Source of the DNA: Pseudomonas sp. CAN1
Lineage (GTDB): Bacteria > Pseudomonadota > Gammaproteobacteria > Pseudomonadales > Pseudomonadaceae
Reading direction: 5' to 3'
DNA: 34,521 nt
Assembly (NCBI RefSeq): GCF_030462585.1
Contig: NZ_JASMRU010000004.1
Coordinates: 2,704 to 37,224, forward strand
Shown here: piece after piece, positions 25,118 through 32,737 of the stretch
Layout: the number at the start of each line of letters is the position of its first letter
Position numbering within the stretch: position 1 is the first letter of the stretch
Made by a program: the position numbers and the translations under genes
The notes under the pieces: generated by a model
Databases searched by the model: none
What the model was told of the DNA's origin: nothing
The model's input: only the letters and a program-made list of their open reading frames with translations

Positions 25118-26194
25118 ATGCCTACAGAAACCCAGCTCCGCCTGTTGCTCGACAACCTCACCACGGCGGTGATCCTGCTCAATGCCGAGCTGCGCCTGGA
25201 GTACATGAACCCGGCAGCGGAAATGCTCCTGGCGGTCAGCGGCCAGCGCAGCCACGGGCAGTTCATCAGCGAGCTGTTCACCGAGTCGTCCGAGGCGCTG
25301 CAGTCACTGCGCCAGGCGGTGGAAGAGGCACACCCCTTCACCAAGCGCGAAGCGACCCTGACCTCGCTGACCGGCCAGACCATCACCGTGGACTACGCGG
25401 TGACGCCGATCCTCGACCGCCGCGACACCCTGCTGCTGCTGGAAGTCCACCCGCGTGACCGCCTGCTGCGGATCACCAAGGAAGAGGCGCAGCTGTCCAA
25501 GCAGGAAACCACCAAGTTGCTGGTACGCGGCCTGGCCCACGAGATCAAGAACCCGCTGGGCGGCATTCGCGGCGCGGCGCAGCTGCTGTCCCGCGAGCTG
25601 CCGGAGGAGTCGCTCAAGGACTACACCAACGTCATCATCGAAGAGGCCGACCGCCTGCGGAACCTGGTGGACCGCATGCTCGGCTCGAACAAGCTGCCGC
25701 AGCTGGCGGTGACCAATGTCCACGAGGTGCTGGAGCGCGTCTGCAGCCTGGTGGAGGCCGAAACCCAGGGCACCATACCGCTGGTACGCGACTACGACCC
25801 GAGCATCCCCGACCTGCTGATCGACCGCGAGCAGATGATCCAGGCGGTGCTCAACATCGTGCGCAACGCCATGCAGGCGATCTCCGCGCAGAACGAACTC
25901 AAGCTGGGCCGCATCACCCTGCGCACCCGCACCCTGCGCCAGTTCACCATCGGCCACACGCGCCATCGCCTGGTGTGCAAGGTGGAGATCATCGACAACG
26001 GCCCCGGCATCCCGGCTGAACTGCAGGACACCATCTTCTATCCCATGGTCAGCGGCCGCGCCGATGGCACCGGCCTGGGCCTCGCCATCACCCAGAACAT
26101 CATCAGCCAGCACCAGGGCTTGATCGAATGCGACAGCCATCCGGGCCACACCGTATTCAGTCTGTTCCTGCCCCTGGAACAAGGAGTCCATTGA
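25118..26194 (+). CDS. ntrB: Nitrogen regulation sensor histidine kinase NtrB (NRII)
   Basis: A 358-residue cytoplasmic kinase/phosphatase that phosphorylates NtrC when nitrogen is short and dephosphorylates it when PII signals sufficiency. The PAS domain (residues 5-115, 'LLDNLTTAVILLNAELRLEYMN') is followed by the H-box VRGLAHEIKNPLGGIRGAA with His141. The N-box NIVRNAMQA, G1 DNGPGI and G2 GTGLGLA complete the ATPase domain. There is no transmembrane helix. The start at 25118 has no clear Shine-Dalgarno, and the frame is open upstream to 24947; 25118 is chosen because the protein then begins with conserved NtrB sequence. It is two bases from ntrC and transcribed with it. Confidence 0.95.
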   Translation: MPTETQLRLLLDNLTTAVILLNAELRLEYMNPAAEMLLAVSGQRSHGQFISELFTESSEALQSLRQAVEEAHPFTKREATLTSLTGQTITVDYAVTPILDRRDTLLLLEVHPRDRLLRITKEEAQLSKQETTKLLVRGLAHEIKNPLGGIRGAAQLLSRELPEESLKDYTNVIIEEADRLRNLVDRMLGSNKLPQLAVTNVHEVLERVCSLVEAETQGTIPLVRDYDPSIPDLLIDREQMIQAVLNIVRNAMQAISAQNELKLGRITLRTRTLRQFTIGHTRHRLVCKVEIIDNGPGIPAELQDTIFYPMVSGRADGTGLGLAITQNIISQHQGLIECDSHPGHTVFSLFLPLEQGVH

Positions 26195-26196
26195 CC

Positions 26197-27627
26197 ATGA
26201 GCCGATCAGAGACCGTCTGGATCGTCGACGACGACCGCTCCATCCGCTGGGTGCTGGAAAAGGCCCTGCAGCAGGAAGGCATGACCACCGTCAGCTTCGA
26301 CAGCGCCGACAGCGTGATGAGCCGGCTGGGCCGGCAGCAGCCGGACGTGATCATCTCCGACATCCGCATGCCCGGCGCCAGTGGCCTGGACCTGCTGGCG
26401 CAGATCCGCGAGGTGCACCCGCGCCTGCCGGTGATCATCATGACCGCGCATTCGGACCTGGACAGCGCCGTGGCCTCCTACCAGGGCGGCGCCTTCGAGT
26501 ACCTGCCCAAGCCGTTCGATGTCGACGAGGCCGTCTCCCTGGTCAAGCGCGCCAACCAGCACGCCCAGGAACAGCAGGGCCTGGAGGCGCCGGCCAACCA
26601 GACGCGCACCCCGGAGATCATCGGCGAAGCGCCGGCGATGCAGGAGGTGTTCCGCGCCATCGGCCGTCTTTCCCACTCCAACATCACCGTGCTGATCAAC
26701 GGCGAATCGGGTACTGGTAAAGAGCTGGTCGCCCACGCCCTGCACCGCCACAGCCCGCGCGCGGCCTCGCCGTTCATCGCGCTGAACATGGCGGCGATTC
26801 CGAAGGACCTGATGGAGTCGGAGCTGTTCGGCCATGAGAAAGGCGCCTTCACCGGCGCGGCCAACCAGCGTCGCGGCCGCTTCGAGCAGGCCGACGGCGG
26901 CTCGCTGTTCCTCGACGAGATCGGCGACATGCCGGCTGACACCCAGACCCGCCTGCTGCGCGTGCTGGCGGACGGCGAGTTCTACCGCGTCGGCGGCCAC
27001 ACCCCGGTGAAGGTGGACGTGCGGATCATCGCCGCCACGCACCAGAACCTGGAAAACCTGGTGCGCGAGGGCAAGTTCCGCGAGGACCTGTTCCACCGCC
27101 TGAACGTCATCCGCGTGCACATCCCACGCCTGGCCGACCGCCGCGAGGACATCCCGGCGCTGGCCCGGCACTTCCTCTCCCGCGCCGCCCAGGAGCTGGC
27201 GGTGGAGCCCAAGCTGCTCAAGCCGGAGACCGAGGAGTACCTCAAGCACCTCGGCTGGCCGGGCAACGTGCGGCAGCTGGAGAACACCTGTCGCTGGATC
27301 ACCGTCATGGCGTCCGGCCGCGAGGTGCACATCGACGACCTGCCGCCGGAACTGATGGCCCAGCCGCAGGACAGCCTGCCCGCCGCCAACTGGGAACAGG
27401 CCCTGCGCCACTGGGCCGACCAGGCACTGGGCCGCGGCCAGTCCAGCCTGCTGGACACCGCCGTGCCGGCCTTCGAGCGGATCATGATCGAGACCGCGCT
27501 CAAGCACACCGCCGGCCGCCGTCGCGATGCCGCCGTGCTGCTGGGCTGGGGCCGCAATACCCTGACCCGCAAGATCAAGGAACTGGGCATGAAGATCGAC
27601 GGCCCGGACGAGGATGGCGAGGACTGA
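26197..27627 (+). CDS. ntrC: Nitrogen regulation response regulator NtrC (NRI), sigma-54 activator
   Basis: A 476-residue enhancer-binding protein. The receiver domain has DDDRSIRW and phospho-acceptor Asp55 in VIISD; the Lys of EYLPKPF closes it. The AAA+ domain carries Walker A GESGTGKE, the sigma-54 contact loop GAFTGA, Walker [11 protein letters not shown] and an arginine-finger region. The C-terminal Fis-type helix-turn-helix ('[25 protein letters not shown]') binds the TGCACCA-N3-TGGTGCA sites seen before glnA and ntrB. AAGGAG stands 11 bases before the ATG. A terminator follows 14 bases after the stop. Confidence 0.97.
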   Translation: MSRSETVWIVDDDRSIRWVLEKALQQEGMTTVSFDSADSVMSRLGRQQPDVIISDIRMPGASGLDLLAQIREVHPRLPVIIMTAHSDLDSAVASYQGGAFEYLPKPFDVDEAVSLVKRANQHAQEQQGLEAPANQTRTPEIIGEAPAMQEVFRAIGRLSHSNITVLINGESGTGKELVAHALHRHSPRAASPFIALNMAAIPKDLMESELFGHEKGAFTGAANQRRGRFEQADGGSLFLDEIGDMPADTQTRLLRVLADGEFYRVGGHTPVKVDVRIIAATHQNLENLVREGKFREDLFHRLNVIRVHIPRLADRREDIPALARHFLSRAAQELAVEPKLLKPETEEYLKHLGWPGNVRQLENTCRWITVMASGREVHIDDLPPELMAQPQDSLPAANWEQALRHWADQALGRGQSSLLDTAVPAFERIMIETALKHTAGRRRDAAVLLGWGRNTLTRKIKELGMKIDGPDEDGED

Positions 27628-27641
27628 GGTCCTGCCATGAC

Positions 27642-27666
27642 AAAGGGGCCGCGAGGCCCCTTTTTT
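27642..27666 (+). terminator. Terminator of ntrBC
   Basis: AAAGGGGCC-GCGA-GGCCCCTTT, a 9-bp stem with GNRA loop, followed by a T-run. Confidence 0.93.
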
Positions 27667-27684
27667 ATTCCGAACCTCGGGTTG

Positions 27685-27717
27685 GCGGATAACGCCGGGG
27701 GCGTTATGCGCCCTGCG
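27685..27717. repeat. Interspersed repeat, second copy of the 15882 family
   Basis: GCGGATAACGCC-GGGG-GCGTTATGCGC followed by CCTGCG matches the copy at 15882-15913 apart from loop changes and one base near the end. It lies just behind the ntrC terminator. Confidence 0.7.
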
Positions 27718-27751
27718 TTGCTTTATCCATGGCACGGTGCCGAGCTGAACC

Positions 27752-27889
27752 ATCGCGGACAGAGTCCGCTCCTACGTCTGACCCGAGCGTAGGAGCGGAC
27801 TCTGTCCGCGATCGGCCGCCACGGCGCAGGTATCCCCTGCGGCATCGAAGCCTGTGCGATGGATTTCGCGGACAAGGTCCGCTCCTACG
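27752..27889. repeat. Three REP-like elements of the GGACTCTGTCC class
   Basis: 27752-27776 (ATCGCGGACAGAG…CTCCTACG) and 27788-27812 (CGTAGGAGCGG…CCGCGAT) face head to head, 11 bases apart. A third, 27865-27889 (TTCGCGGACAAGG…CTCCTACG), repeats the first orientation. They share the GTAGGAGCG head with the other REP class but differ in the stem. They fill most of the first half of the 516-base gap after ntrC. Confidence 0.85.
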
Positions 27890-27946
27890 GGAGCAGCCAT
27901 GTACCAGCGCTGCCTTCACAAGCCCGCAATATCCATCCCCAGAACC

Positions 27947-28080
27947 TGTGGATAACCCTGTGCACGGCACGGGGAAGGAACGTGCTACAGCCCAGAGCAC
28001 GCGCGGTCTGGCGGTTTGCATGGTTTCTGTGCAGGAAATTCCAGCTTGCCCACATCCACTGTGCGCCCGCCTGTGGATAA
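27947..28080. other. Two perfect DnaA boxes in the ntrC-trmL gap
   Basis: TGTGGATAA at 27947-27955 and again at 28072-28080 are exact DnaA boxes (TTATCCACA on the minus strand), in the same orientation, 125 bases apart. A weaker TTATCCATG stands at 27723. No replication gene or AT-rich unwinding element is near. Between and after the boxes (to 28143) I see no gene. Confidence 0.55.
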
Positions 28081-28143
28081 GCTTGGGGCAAGCCGCTGCG
28101 CTCCCCGCCCGGCGCGGGTTTGCGCGGATCGATCAGAAAACGC

Positions 28144-28605
28144 TCAATCCATGGCAAAGCCGTGCTGGCGCCAGGCTTCGTAAACAGTCACGGCGACCGT
28201 GTTGGACAGGTTCAGGCTGCGGCAGCCAGGGCGCATCGGCAGGCGCACGCGCCGCTCCAGCGGCAGGGCGTCACGCACCTCTTCCGGCAGGCCACGGCTT
28301 TCCGGGCCGAACAGGAAGGCGTCACCGCGCTCGTAGGCCACTTCGTGGAACGGCTGCGAACCCTTGGTGGTGAAGGCGAACAGGCGCGGCTGGCCGAGTT
28401 GCTCCAGGCACTCTTCCAGGCTCGCGTAGCGGCGCACGCTGGCGTACTCGTGGTAATCCAGCCCGGCGCGGCGCAGGCGCTTGTCGTCCAGCTCGAAGCC
28501 CAGCGGCTCGATCAGGTGCAGGCTGCAGCCCGCATTGGCGCACAGCCTGATAATGTTGCCGGTGTTGGGGGGGATTTCCGGTTGAAAAAGGATTACGTGG
28601 AACAT
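28144..28605 (-). CDS. trmL: tRNA (cytidine/uridine-34 2'-O)-methyltransferase, SPOUT family
   Basis: A 153-residue, trefoil-knot SPOUT methyltransferase starting MFHVILFQPEIPPNTGNIIR, the family opening. TrmL methylates the 2'-OH of wobble base 34 in tRNA-Leu isoacceptors. The SAM-binding motifs are LFGPESRGLPEEV, the strand before it, and RLPMRPGCRSLNLSNTVAVTVYEA at the knot. The ATG at 28605 has GGAG six bases upstream. Its start codon shares the palindrome CATG with an ATG on the opposite strand that could start the divergent small gene. It has the family length of about 150 residues. Confidence 0.95.
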   Translation of the reverse strand: MFHVILFQPEIPPNTGNIIRLCANAGCSLHLIEPLGFELDDKRLRRAGLDYHEYASVRRYASLEECLEQLGQPRLFAFTTKGSQPFHEVAYERGDAFLFGPESRGLPEEVRDALPLERRVRLPMRPGCRSLNLSNTVAVTVYEAWRQHGFAMD

Positions 28606-28657
28606 GCAGCGCTCCGAGCCTGAGAACGGCGGGCATTCTACCCCCGCCAAGGAGCAA

Positions 28658-29056
28658 ATGCGGCCCAGGCCGTGGCTGAAGGTATGGGTCTCGCTGGTCG
28701 TGCTTGGCCTGCTGGTGGGCCTGATGCTCGGCCGCCTGGTCAATCCGCCGCACGAGGGGCCGCCGCAGATACTCAGCGTAGAGCCTTCGGCAGATGGGTT
28801 GGTACTGACCCTGGATGCGCAGCCGGCCGTGCGCGCCGGCCATCTGGAAGGCGCCCTGGCGGTGCAGATCGATGCCATCGGCCAGGCCCGGCAAGGCCAG
28901 ATACGCATCGGCGATGCACCAGTACGCTGGAAGCTGGAGCCAGGGGAGCGCGGGGTTCTGCTGACACTGCTGTCGACCCGGCGCCTGCAGGGCACCTGGG
29001 ACAGCGCCGAGGTCGGGGGCCGGTGGCGCCTGAGCATCAGCGCGCGGCCCGAATAA
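28658..29056 (+). CDS. Small single-pass membrane protein of unknown function
   Basis: About 132 residues. A basic start (MRPRPWLK) and one membrane helix (VWVSLVVLGLLVGLMLGRLV, about 9-28) put the remaining 100 residues in the periplasm. That part is beta-rich ('LVLTLDAQPAVRAGHLEGAL', 'RGVLLTLLSTRRLQGTW', 'GGRWRLSISARPE'), perhaps one small beta-sandwich. I do not recognise the family. ATG 28658 has AAGGAG, but only three bases away; an in-frame ATG at 28604 would overlap the trmL start codon, so the start is uncertain. It is divergent from trmL. Codon use looks like that of its neighbours. Confidence 0.7.
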   Translation: MRPRPWLKVWVSLVVLGLLVGLMLGRLVNPPHEGPPQILSVEPSADGLVLTLDAQPAVRAGHLEGALAVQIDAIGQARQGQIRIGDAPVRWKLEPGERGVLLTLLSTRRLQGTWDSAEVGGRWRLSISARPE

Positions 29057-29058
29057 CA

Positions 29059-29338
29059 GCGGGGTTTTCCCGGCCTGCCTGGTCCGGGGCCCCGAAGCGG
29101 GAAGCGAACCCTCCGAATGGAGGATCGCGGGCATAAAAGAGGGGTTTACCCGGCCTGCCTGTACCAGGACCCCTAACGGGTGCACAGTGCGCCGTGGCGC
29201 GCCTGCGGGCATAAAAAGGGGGCTTTCCCGGCCTGCCTGTACCAGGACCCCCGAACCGGCTGCGACGGCCACCCCTTCGGGCGGCACACTCGCCATTTGT
29301 AAAAGAGGGGTTCCCCAGCCTGCCTGTACCGAGGCCCC
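29059..29338. repeat. Tandem array of four 32-33 base units with 45-56 base spacers
   Basis: Units at 29059-29091, 29141-29173, 29219-29251 and 29307-29338 all read GGGG-(T-rich)-CCC, then GCCTGCCTGTACC (GGTCC in the first), then a GG-rich step ending CCCC. The periods are 82, 78 and 88 bases. Spacers differ, except that the second and third units are preceded by GCGGGCATAAAA and the fourth by TTTGTAAAA. On the minus strand each unit ends in a short GGG-N2to4-CCC stem; units two to four then run into a T-rich tract, so they look like weak terminators in that direction. No cas gene or transposase is near. The start of the array is three bases after the preceding gene's stop. Confidence 0.85.
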
Positions 29339-29575
29339 TGAAATCGCTGTTATCAGGGGTATTGCAGAGGGCGTGCCAAGATTGCCCGCAAGGCATTGCG
29401 CCCCGCTCTCAAGTCACTCTCGGACGAGCTGAAAGCCCCGTATCCAGCGGCCTTGCGGGATATCCACAGGCGCTCGGAGCAGCGCACGCCGGCGTCTGGC
29501 CCGGCCATTCCAGAGCCCTTCCCTCACGCCGCTCCATGCGCGCTGCTAGTGCGCACGCACCAAACTTGAACGCCG
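29339..29575. other. Intergenic stretch without a supported gene
   Basis: Short frames exist but show neither ribosome sites nor recognisable products. A TATCCACA sequence at 29461 is one base short of a DnaA box. I see no other feature. Confidence 0.5.
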
Positions 29576-29648
29576 CGTAGGAGCGGACTCTGTCCGCGAT
29601 AGGTTCGCAGCGCGCCGGATGCCATCGCGGACGAAGTCCGCTCCTACG
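29576..29648. repeat. Pair of inverted REP-like elements before secB
   Basis: 29576-29600 (CGTAGGAGCGG…CCGCGAT) and 29624-29648 (ATCGCGGACGAAG…CTCCTACG) belong to the same class as those after ntrC and face tail to tail, 23 bases apart. Confidence 0.88.
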
Positions 29649-29677
29649 CCCATCGGCAGCAAACGCCAGGCAAAGAA

Positions 29678-29699
29678 AAAGGCGCCCGAAGGCGCCTTT
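29678..29699 (-). terminator. Terminator of the yibN-grxC-secB cluster
   Basis: AAAGGCGCC-CGAA-GGCGCCTTT forms a 9-bp stem; on the minus strand the T-run TTTTTCTTTG follows. It begins 19 bases beyond the secB stop. Confidence 0.88.
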
Positions 29700-29717
29700 C
29701 TCGTTCGGCGTCAGTGA

Positions 29718-30200
29718 TTACTGGGCCGGAATCTCGCCGGATGCCTGCATGCGGGCGATTTCCTGCGCGTACAGCGCATCGAAGTTCACCGGGGACAGCA
29801 TCAGCGCCGGGAAGGAACCACGGACAACCAGGCTGTCCAGGGTTTCACGGGCGTACGGGAAGAGGATGTTCGGGCAGAAGGCGCCCAGGGTGTGGCTCAT
29901 GCTGGAAGCGTCCAGACCCTTGATCAGGAAGATACCGGCCTGCTGCACTTCGACGATGAAGGCGGTTTCTTCGTTGTTCTTCACGGTGACCGAGACGGTC
30001 AGGACCACTTCGTAGAAGTCGCCATCGAGCTGCTTCTGACGGGTGTTGAGGTCCATCGAGATGGCCGGCTGCCACTCCTGGCGGAAGATTTCCGGGGCCT
30101 TGGGGGCCTCGAAGGACAGGTCGCGGACGTAGATGCGCTGCAGCGAGAACTGCGGGTTGTTGTCTTGCTCGGCTGCGCCGTTGCTGGCTTGTTCAGTCAT
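29718..30200 (-). CDS. secB: Protein-export chaperone SecB
   Basis: A 160-residue tetrameric cytoplasmic chaperone that keeps preproteins unfolded and hands them to SecA. Family blocks are all present: [19 protein letters not shown], '[18 protein letters not shown]', [24 protein letters not shown] and [10 protein letters not shown]. The acidic N-terminal tail is typical. It is the third gene of a leftward cluster (rhodanese-like, grxC, secB), with 37 bases from grxC, and is closed by a terminator. This gene order is conserved in gammaproteobacteria. Confidence 0.97.
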   Translation of the reverse strand: MTEQASNGAAEQDNNPQFSLQRIYVRDLSFEAPKAPEIFRQEWQPAISMDLNTRQKQLDGDFYEVVLTVSVTVKNNEETAFIVEVQQAGIFLIKGLDASSMSHTLGAFCPNILFPYARETLDSLVVRGSFPALMLSPVNFDALYAQEIARMQASGEIPAQ

Positions 30201-30237
30201 TTCGGGACCTTCTTGTGCATCGTTTTAAGTGTGAGGA

Positions 30238-30492
30238 TCACGCCGTCAGCAGCGTATCCAGCTTGCCCGCGCGTTCCAGCGCGTAAAGATCGTCGCAGCC
30301 GCCGATGTGGGTGGAGTCGATCCAGATCTGCGGCACCGAGGTGCGGCCCGCCTTGCTGGCCATCTCGGAGCGAATGCCAGGCTTGCCGTCCACGGAAATC
30401 TCCTCGTAGGCGACTCCCTTCTTGTCCAGCAGGGCCTTGGCGCGGATGCAATAAGGGCACCACGCACTGGTGTAGATCAAGACCGACGGCAT
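30238..30492 (-). CDS. grxC: Glutaredoxin 3
   Basis: An 84-residue dithiol glutaredoxin, the normal length. The active site is CPYC in YTSAWCPYCIRAK; the cis-proline is in TSVPQIW, and the glutathione-binding GGCDDLYAL is near the end. It reduces protein and glutathione mixed disulphides in the cytoplasm. Its start is one base after the stop of the rhodanese-like gene, so they are cotranscribed, and secB follows. Confidence 0.97.
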   Translation of the reverse strand: MPSVLIYTSAWCPYCIRAKALLDKKGVAYEEISVDGKPGIRSEMASKAGRTSVPQIWIDSTHIGGCDDLYALERAGKLDTLLTA

Positions 30493-30493
30493 C

Positions 30494-30916
30494 TCACTTC
30501 ACCAGGGGCAGGTTGTCGCCACGCCAGCTGCCGATGCCACCGGAGAGCTTGGCGGCGGTGTAGCCGGCCTTCTGCAGGACGCTGCACCAGGTGCCCGAGT
30601 GCTGGCCCATGCCATCGACCACGATGATGGTCTTGGCCTTGTGTTTGTCCAGCTCGCTCATGCGGGCGTTCAGTTTGTCGGCCGGGATGTTCAGCGCATC
30701 GACGATGTGGCCGGCGGCGAATTCCTTGGTCGGGCGGATATCCAGCACCACGGCCTGGTCGGCGTTGACCATGGCGGTCAGCTCGCGGGTGGACAGCGCA
30801 CGGCCGCCCTTGCGCATTTCGTGCAGGGCCAGCAGCACCAGCAGGATGACCAGGGCACCCACCAGCAGGTAGTGATGAGTCGCGAATTCGATCAGACGAG
30901 GAAGAAACGAAGGCAT
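30494..30916 (-). CDS. Membrane-anchored rhodanese-like protein, YibN type, without the catalytic cysteine
   Basis: About 140 residues: an N-terminal membrane helix (about 16-31, YLLVGALVILLVLLAL) and a rhodanese domain ('STRELTAMVNADQAVVLDIR', 'FAAGHIVDALNIP'). The place of the catalytic Cys, at the end of the strand KTIIVVDGMGQHSG, holds Asp, so sulphur transfer at that site is not expected. E. coli YibN, as I recall it, has the same VVDG, so this is a family trait and not a mutation. The start is ATG 30916 or ATG 30928; neither has a strong ribosome site. It heads the grxC-secB cluster and is divergent from gpmI. Confidence 0.85.
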   Translation of the reverse strand: MPSFLPRLIEFATHHYLLVGALVILLVLLALHEMRKGGRALSTRELTAMVNADQAVVLDIRPTKEFAAGHIVDALNIPADKLNARMSELDKHKAKTIIVVDGMGQHSGTWCSVLQKAGYTAAKLSGGIGSWRGDNLPLVK

Positions 30917-31062
30917 GGCGCAGGACATCCAGACGTAAAAATGCCGGCCAGTATACACGCGCGTATCTGACGGCTGTACCCTGCCAATCATGGCGTCTGT
31001 CGGCACCAACCGTTAAAATGTGGGTCCTTTTCTGACCCCTATTCTCGGAAAGAGCCGTAACT

Positions 31063-32598
31063 ATGACTGCAACGCCCAAACCGCTGGTCCTGATCATTCT
31101 GGACGGCTTCGGCCATAGCGAGAGCCCGGAATACAACGCCATCTACGCGGCGAAGAAGCCCAATTGGGACCGCCTGCTGGCCAGCCAGCCCCACGGCCTG
31201 ATCTCCGGCTCCGGCATGGACGTCGGCCTGCCCGACGGCCAGATGGGCAACTCCGAGGTCGGTCACATGAACCTGGGGGCTGGTCGCGTCGTCTACCAGG
31301 ACTTCACCCGCGTCACCAAATCGATCCGCGACGGCGACTTCTTCCAGAACCCGGTGCTGACCGGCGCCGTGGACAAGGCAGCGAAAGCCGGCAAGGCCGT
31401 GCACATCCTCGGCCTGCTTTCCGATGGCGGCGTGCATAGCCACCAGGACCACCTGGTCGCCATGGCCGAACTGGCCGCCCAGCGTGGTGCCGAGAACATC
31501 TACCTGCACGCCTTCCTCGACGGCCGCGACACCCCGCCGAAAAGCGCCGAGCCGTCGCTGAAGCTGCTCGACGACGCCTTCGCCCGCATCGGCAAGGGCC
31601 GCACCGCCAGCATCATCGGCCGCTACTTCGCCATGGACCGCGACAACCGCTGGGACCGCGTCGAAGCCGCCTACAACCTGATCACCGACGGCACCGCCGA
31701 ATACACCGCCGACAACGCCGTGGCCGCGCTGAATGCCGCCTATGAGCGCGGCGAGAGCGACGAATTCGTCAAGGCCACCCGCATCGGTGCGCAGGTGCGC
31801 GTGGAAGACGGCGACGCCGTGGTCTTCATGAACTTCCGCGCCGACCGCGCCCGCGAACTGTCGCGCGCCTTCGTCGAGCCGGGCTTCAAGGAATTCCCGC
31901 GCCAGCGCGAGCTGCATCTGGCGCAGTACGTGATGCTGACCCAATACGCGGCCAGCATCCCGGCGCCCAGCGCGTTCAAGCCCGAATCCCTGGACAACGT
32001 CCTCGGCGAGTACCTGGCCAAGAACGGCAAGACCCAGCTGCGCATCGCCGAAACCGAGAAATACGCCCACGTGACCTTCTTCTTCTCCGGCGGCCGCGAA
32101 GAGCCGTTCGAAGGCGAAGAACGCATCCTCATCCCTTCGCCCAAGGTCGCCACCTATGACCTGCAGCCGGAAATGAGCGCGCCGGAAGTCACCGACAGGA
32201 TCGTCGATGCCATCGAGCACCAGCGCTTCGACGTGATCATCGTCAACTACGCCAACGGCGACATGGTCGGCCACACCGGCGTCTTCGATGCCGCGGTGAA
32301 AGCCGTCGAGTGCCTGGATACCTGCGTCGGTCGGATCGTCGAGGCGCTGGACAAGGTCGGCGGCGAAGCGCTGATCACCGCCGACCACGGCAACGTCGAG
32401 CAGATGGAAGACGCCATGACCGGCCAGGCGCACACCGCACACACCTGCGAGCCGGTGCCGTTCGTCTATGTCGGCAAGCGCAAGCTGAGCATCCGCGAGG
32501 GCGGCGTGCTCGCCGACGTGGCCCCGACCCTGCTGAATCTGATGGGTCTGGAACAGCCGAAGGAAATGACCGGCAAGTCCATCGTCACCCTGCTTTAA
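31063..32598 (+). CDS. gpmI: Phosphoglycerate mutase, cofactor-independent
   Basis: A 511-residue Mn-dependent enzyme that interconverts 3- and 2-phosphoglycerate in glycolysis and gluconeogenesis. It belongs to the alkaline phosphatase superfamily: metal ligand Asp14 in [13 protein letters not shown], phosphorylated Ser64 in [16 protein letters not shown], '[14 protein letters not shown]', '[14 protein letters not shown]', '[13 protein letters not shown]' and '[13 protein letters not shown]'. GGAAAGAG stands about 11 bases before the ATG. TAAAAT at 31014-31019 is a possible -10. It is followed by a terminator, so envC may have its own promoter. Confidence 0.97.
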   Translation: MTATPKPLVLIILDGFGHSESPEYNAIYAAKKPNWDRLLASQPHGLISGSGMDVGLPDGQMGNSEVGHMNLGAGRVVYQDFTRVTKSIRDGDFFQNPVLTGAVDKAAKAGKAVHILGLLSDGGVHSHQDHLVAMAELAAQRGAENIYLHAFLDGRDTPPKSAEPSLKLLDDAFARIGKGRTASIIGRYFAMDRDNRWDRVEAAYNLITDGTAEYTADNAVAALNAAYERGESDEFVKATRIGAQVRVEDGDAVVFMNFRADRARELSRAFVEPGFKEFPRQRELHLAQYVMLTQYAASIPAPSAFKPESLDNVLGEYLAKNGKTQLRIAETEKYAHVTFFFSGGREEPFEGEERILIPSPKVATYDLQPEMSAPEVTDRIVDAIEHQRFDVIIVNYANGDMVGHTGVFDAAVKAVECLDTCVGRIVEALDKVGGEALITADHGNVEQMEDAMTGQAHTAHTCEPVPFVYVGKRKLSIREGGVLADVAPTLLNLMGLEQPKEMTGKSIVTLL

Positions 32599-32647
32599 TG
32601 GGTGAAGAAATGGCGGGAACGTGAGCCAGCTCCCGCCGGTCAGAGCA

Positions 32648-32682
32648 AACGCCCCATGCCATGCGGCCTGGGGCGTTCTTTT
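32648..32682 (+). terminator. Terminator of gpmI
   Basis: AACGCCCC (32648-32655) pairs with GGGGCGTT (32670-32677), followed by CTTTTT. It lies 49 bases after the gpmI stop. Confidence 0.88.
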
Positions 32683-32737
32683 TAGCGCCCGCCACGGGCA
32701 TACTAGCCCGGTCCAGAATCCAGGTGCCCGCCGCCCA

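Noticed and set aside
28322-29296. 324-residue minus-strand frame with repeated 'VLVQAGR' segments across the tandem array
   Set aside because: The repetition comes from the DNA array, it crosses the small plus-strand gene and overlaps trmL in another frame, and no start signal is present. It is a common kind of false annotation.
29059-29338. CRISPR array
   Set aside because: Only four units, imperfect, spacers of 45-56 bases that share sequence, no leader and no cas genes.
29362-29580. 72-codon plus-strand frame after the tandem array
   Set aside because: No ribosome site, no hydrophobic or conserved segment, and it runs into a REP element.
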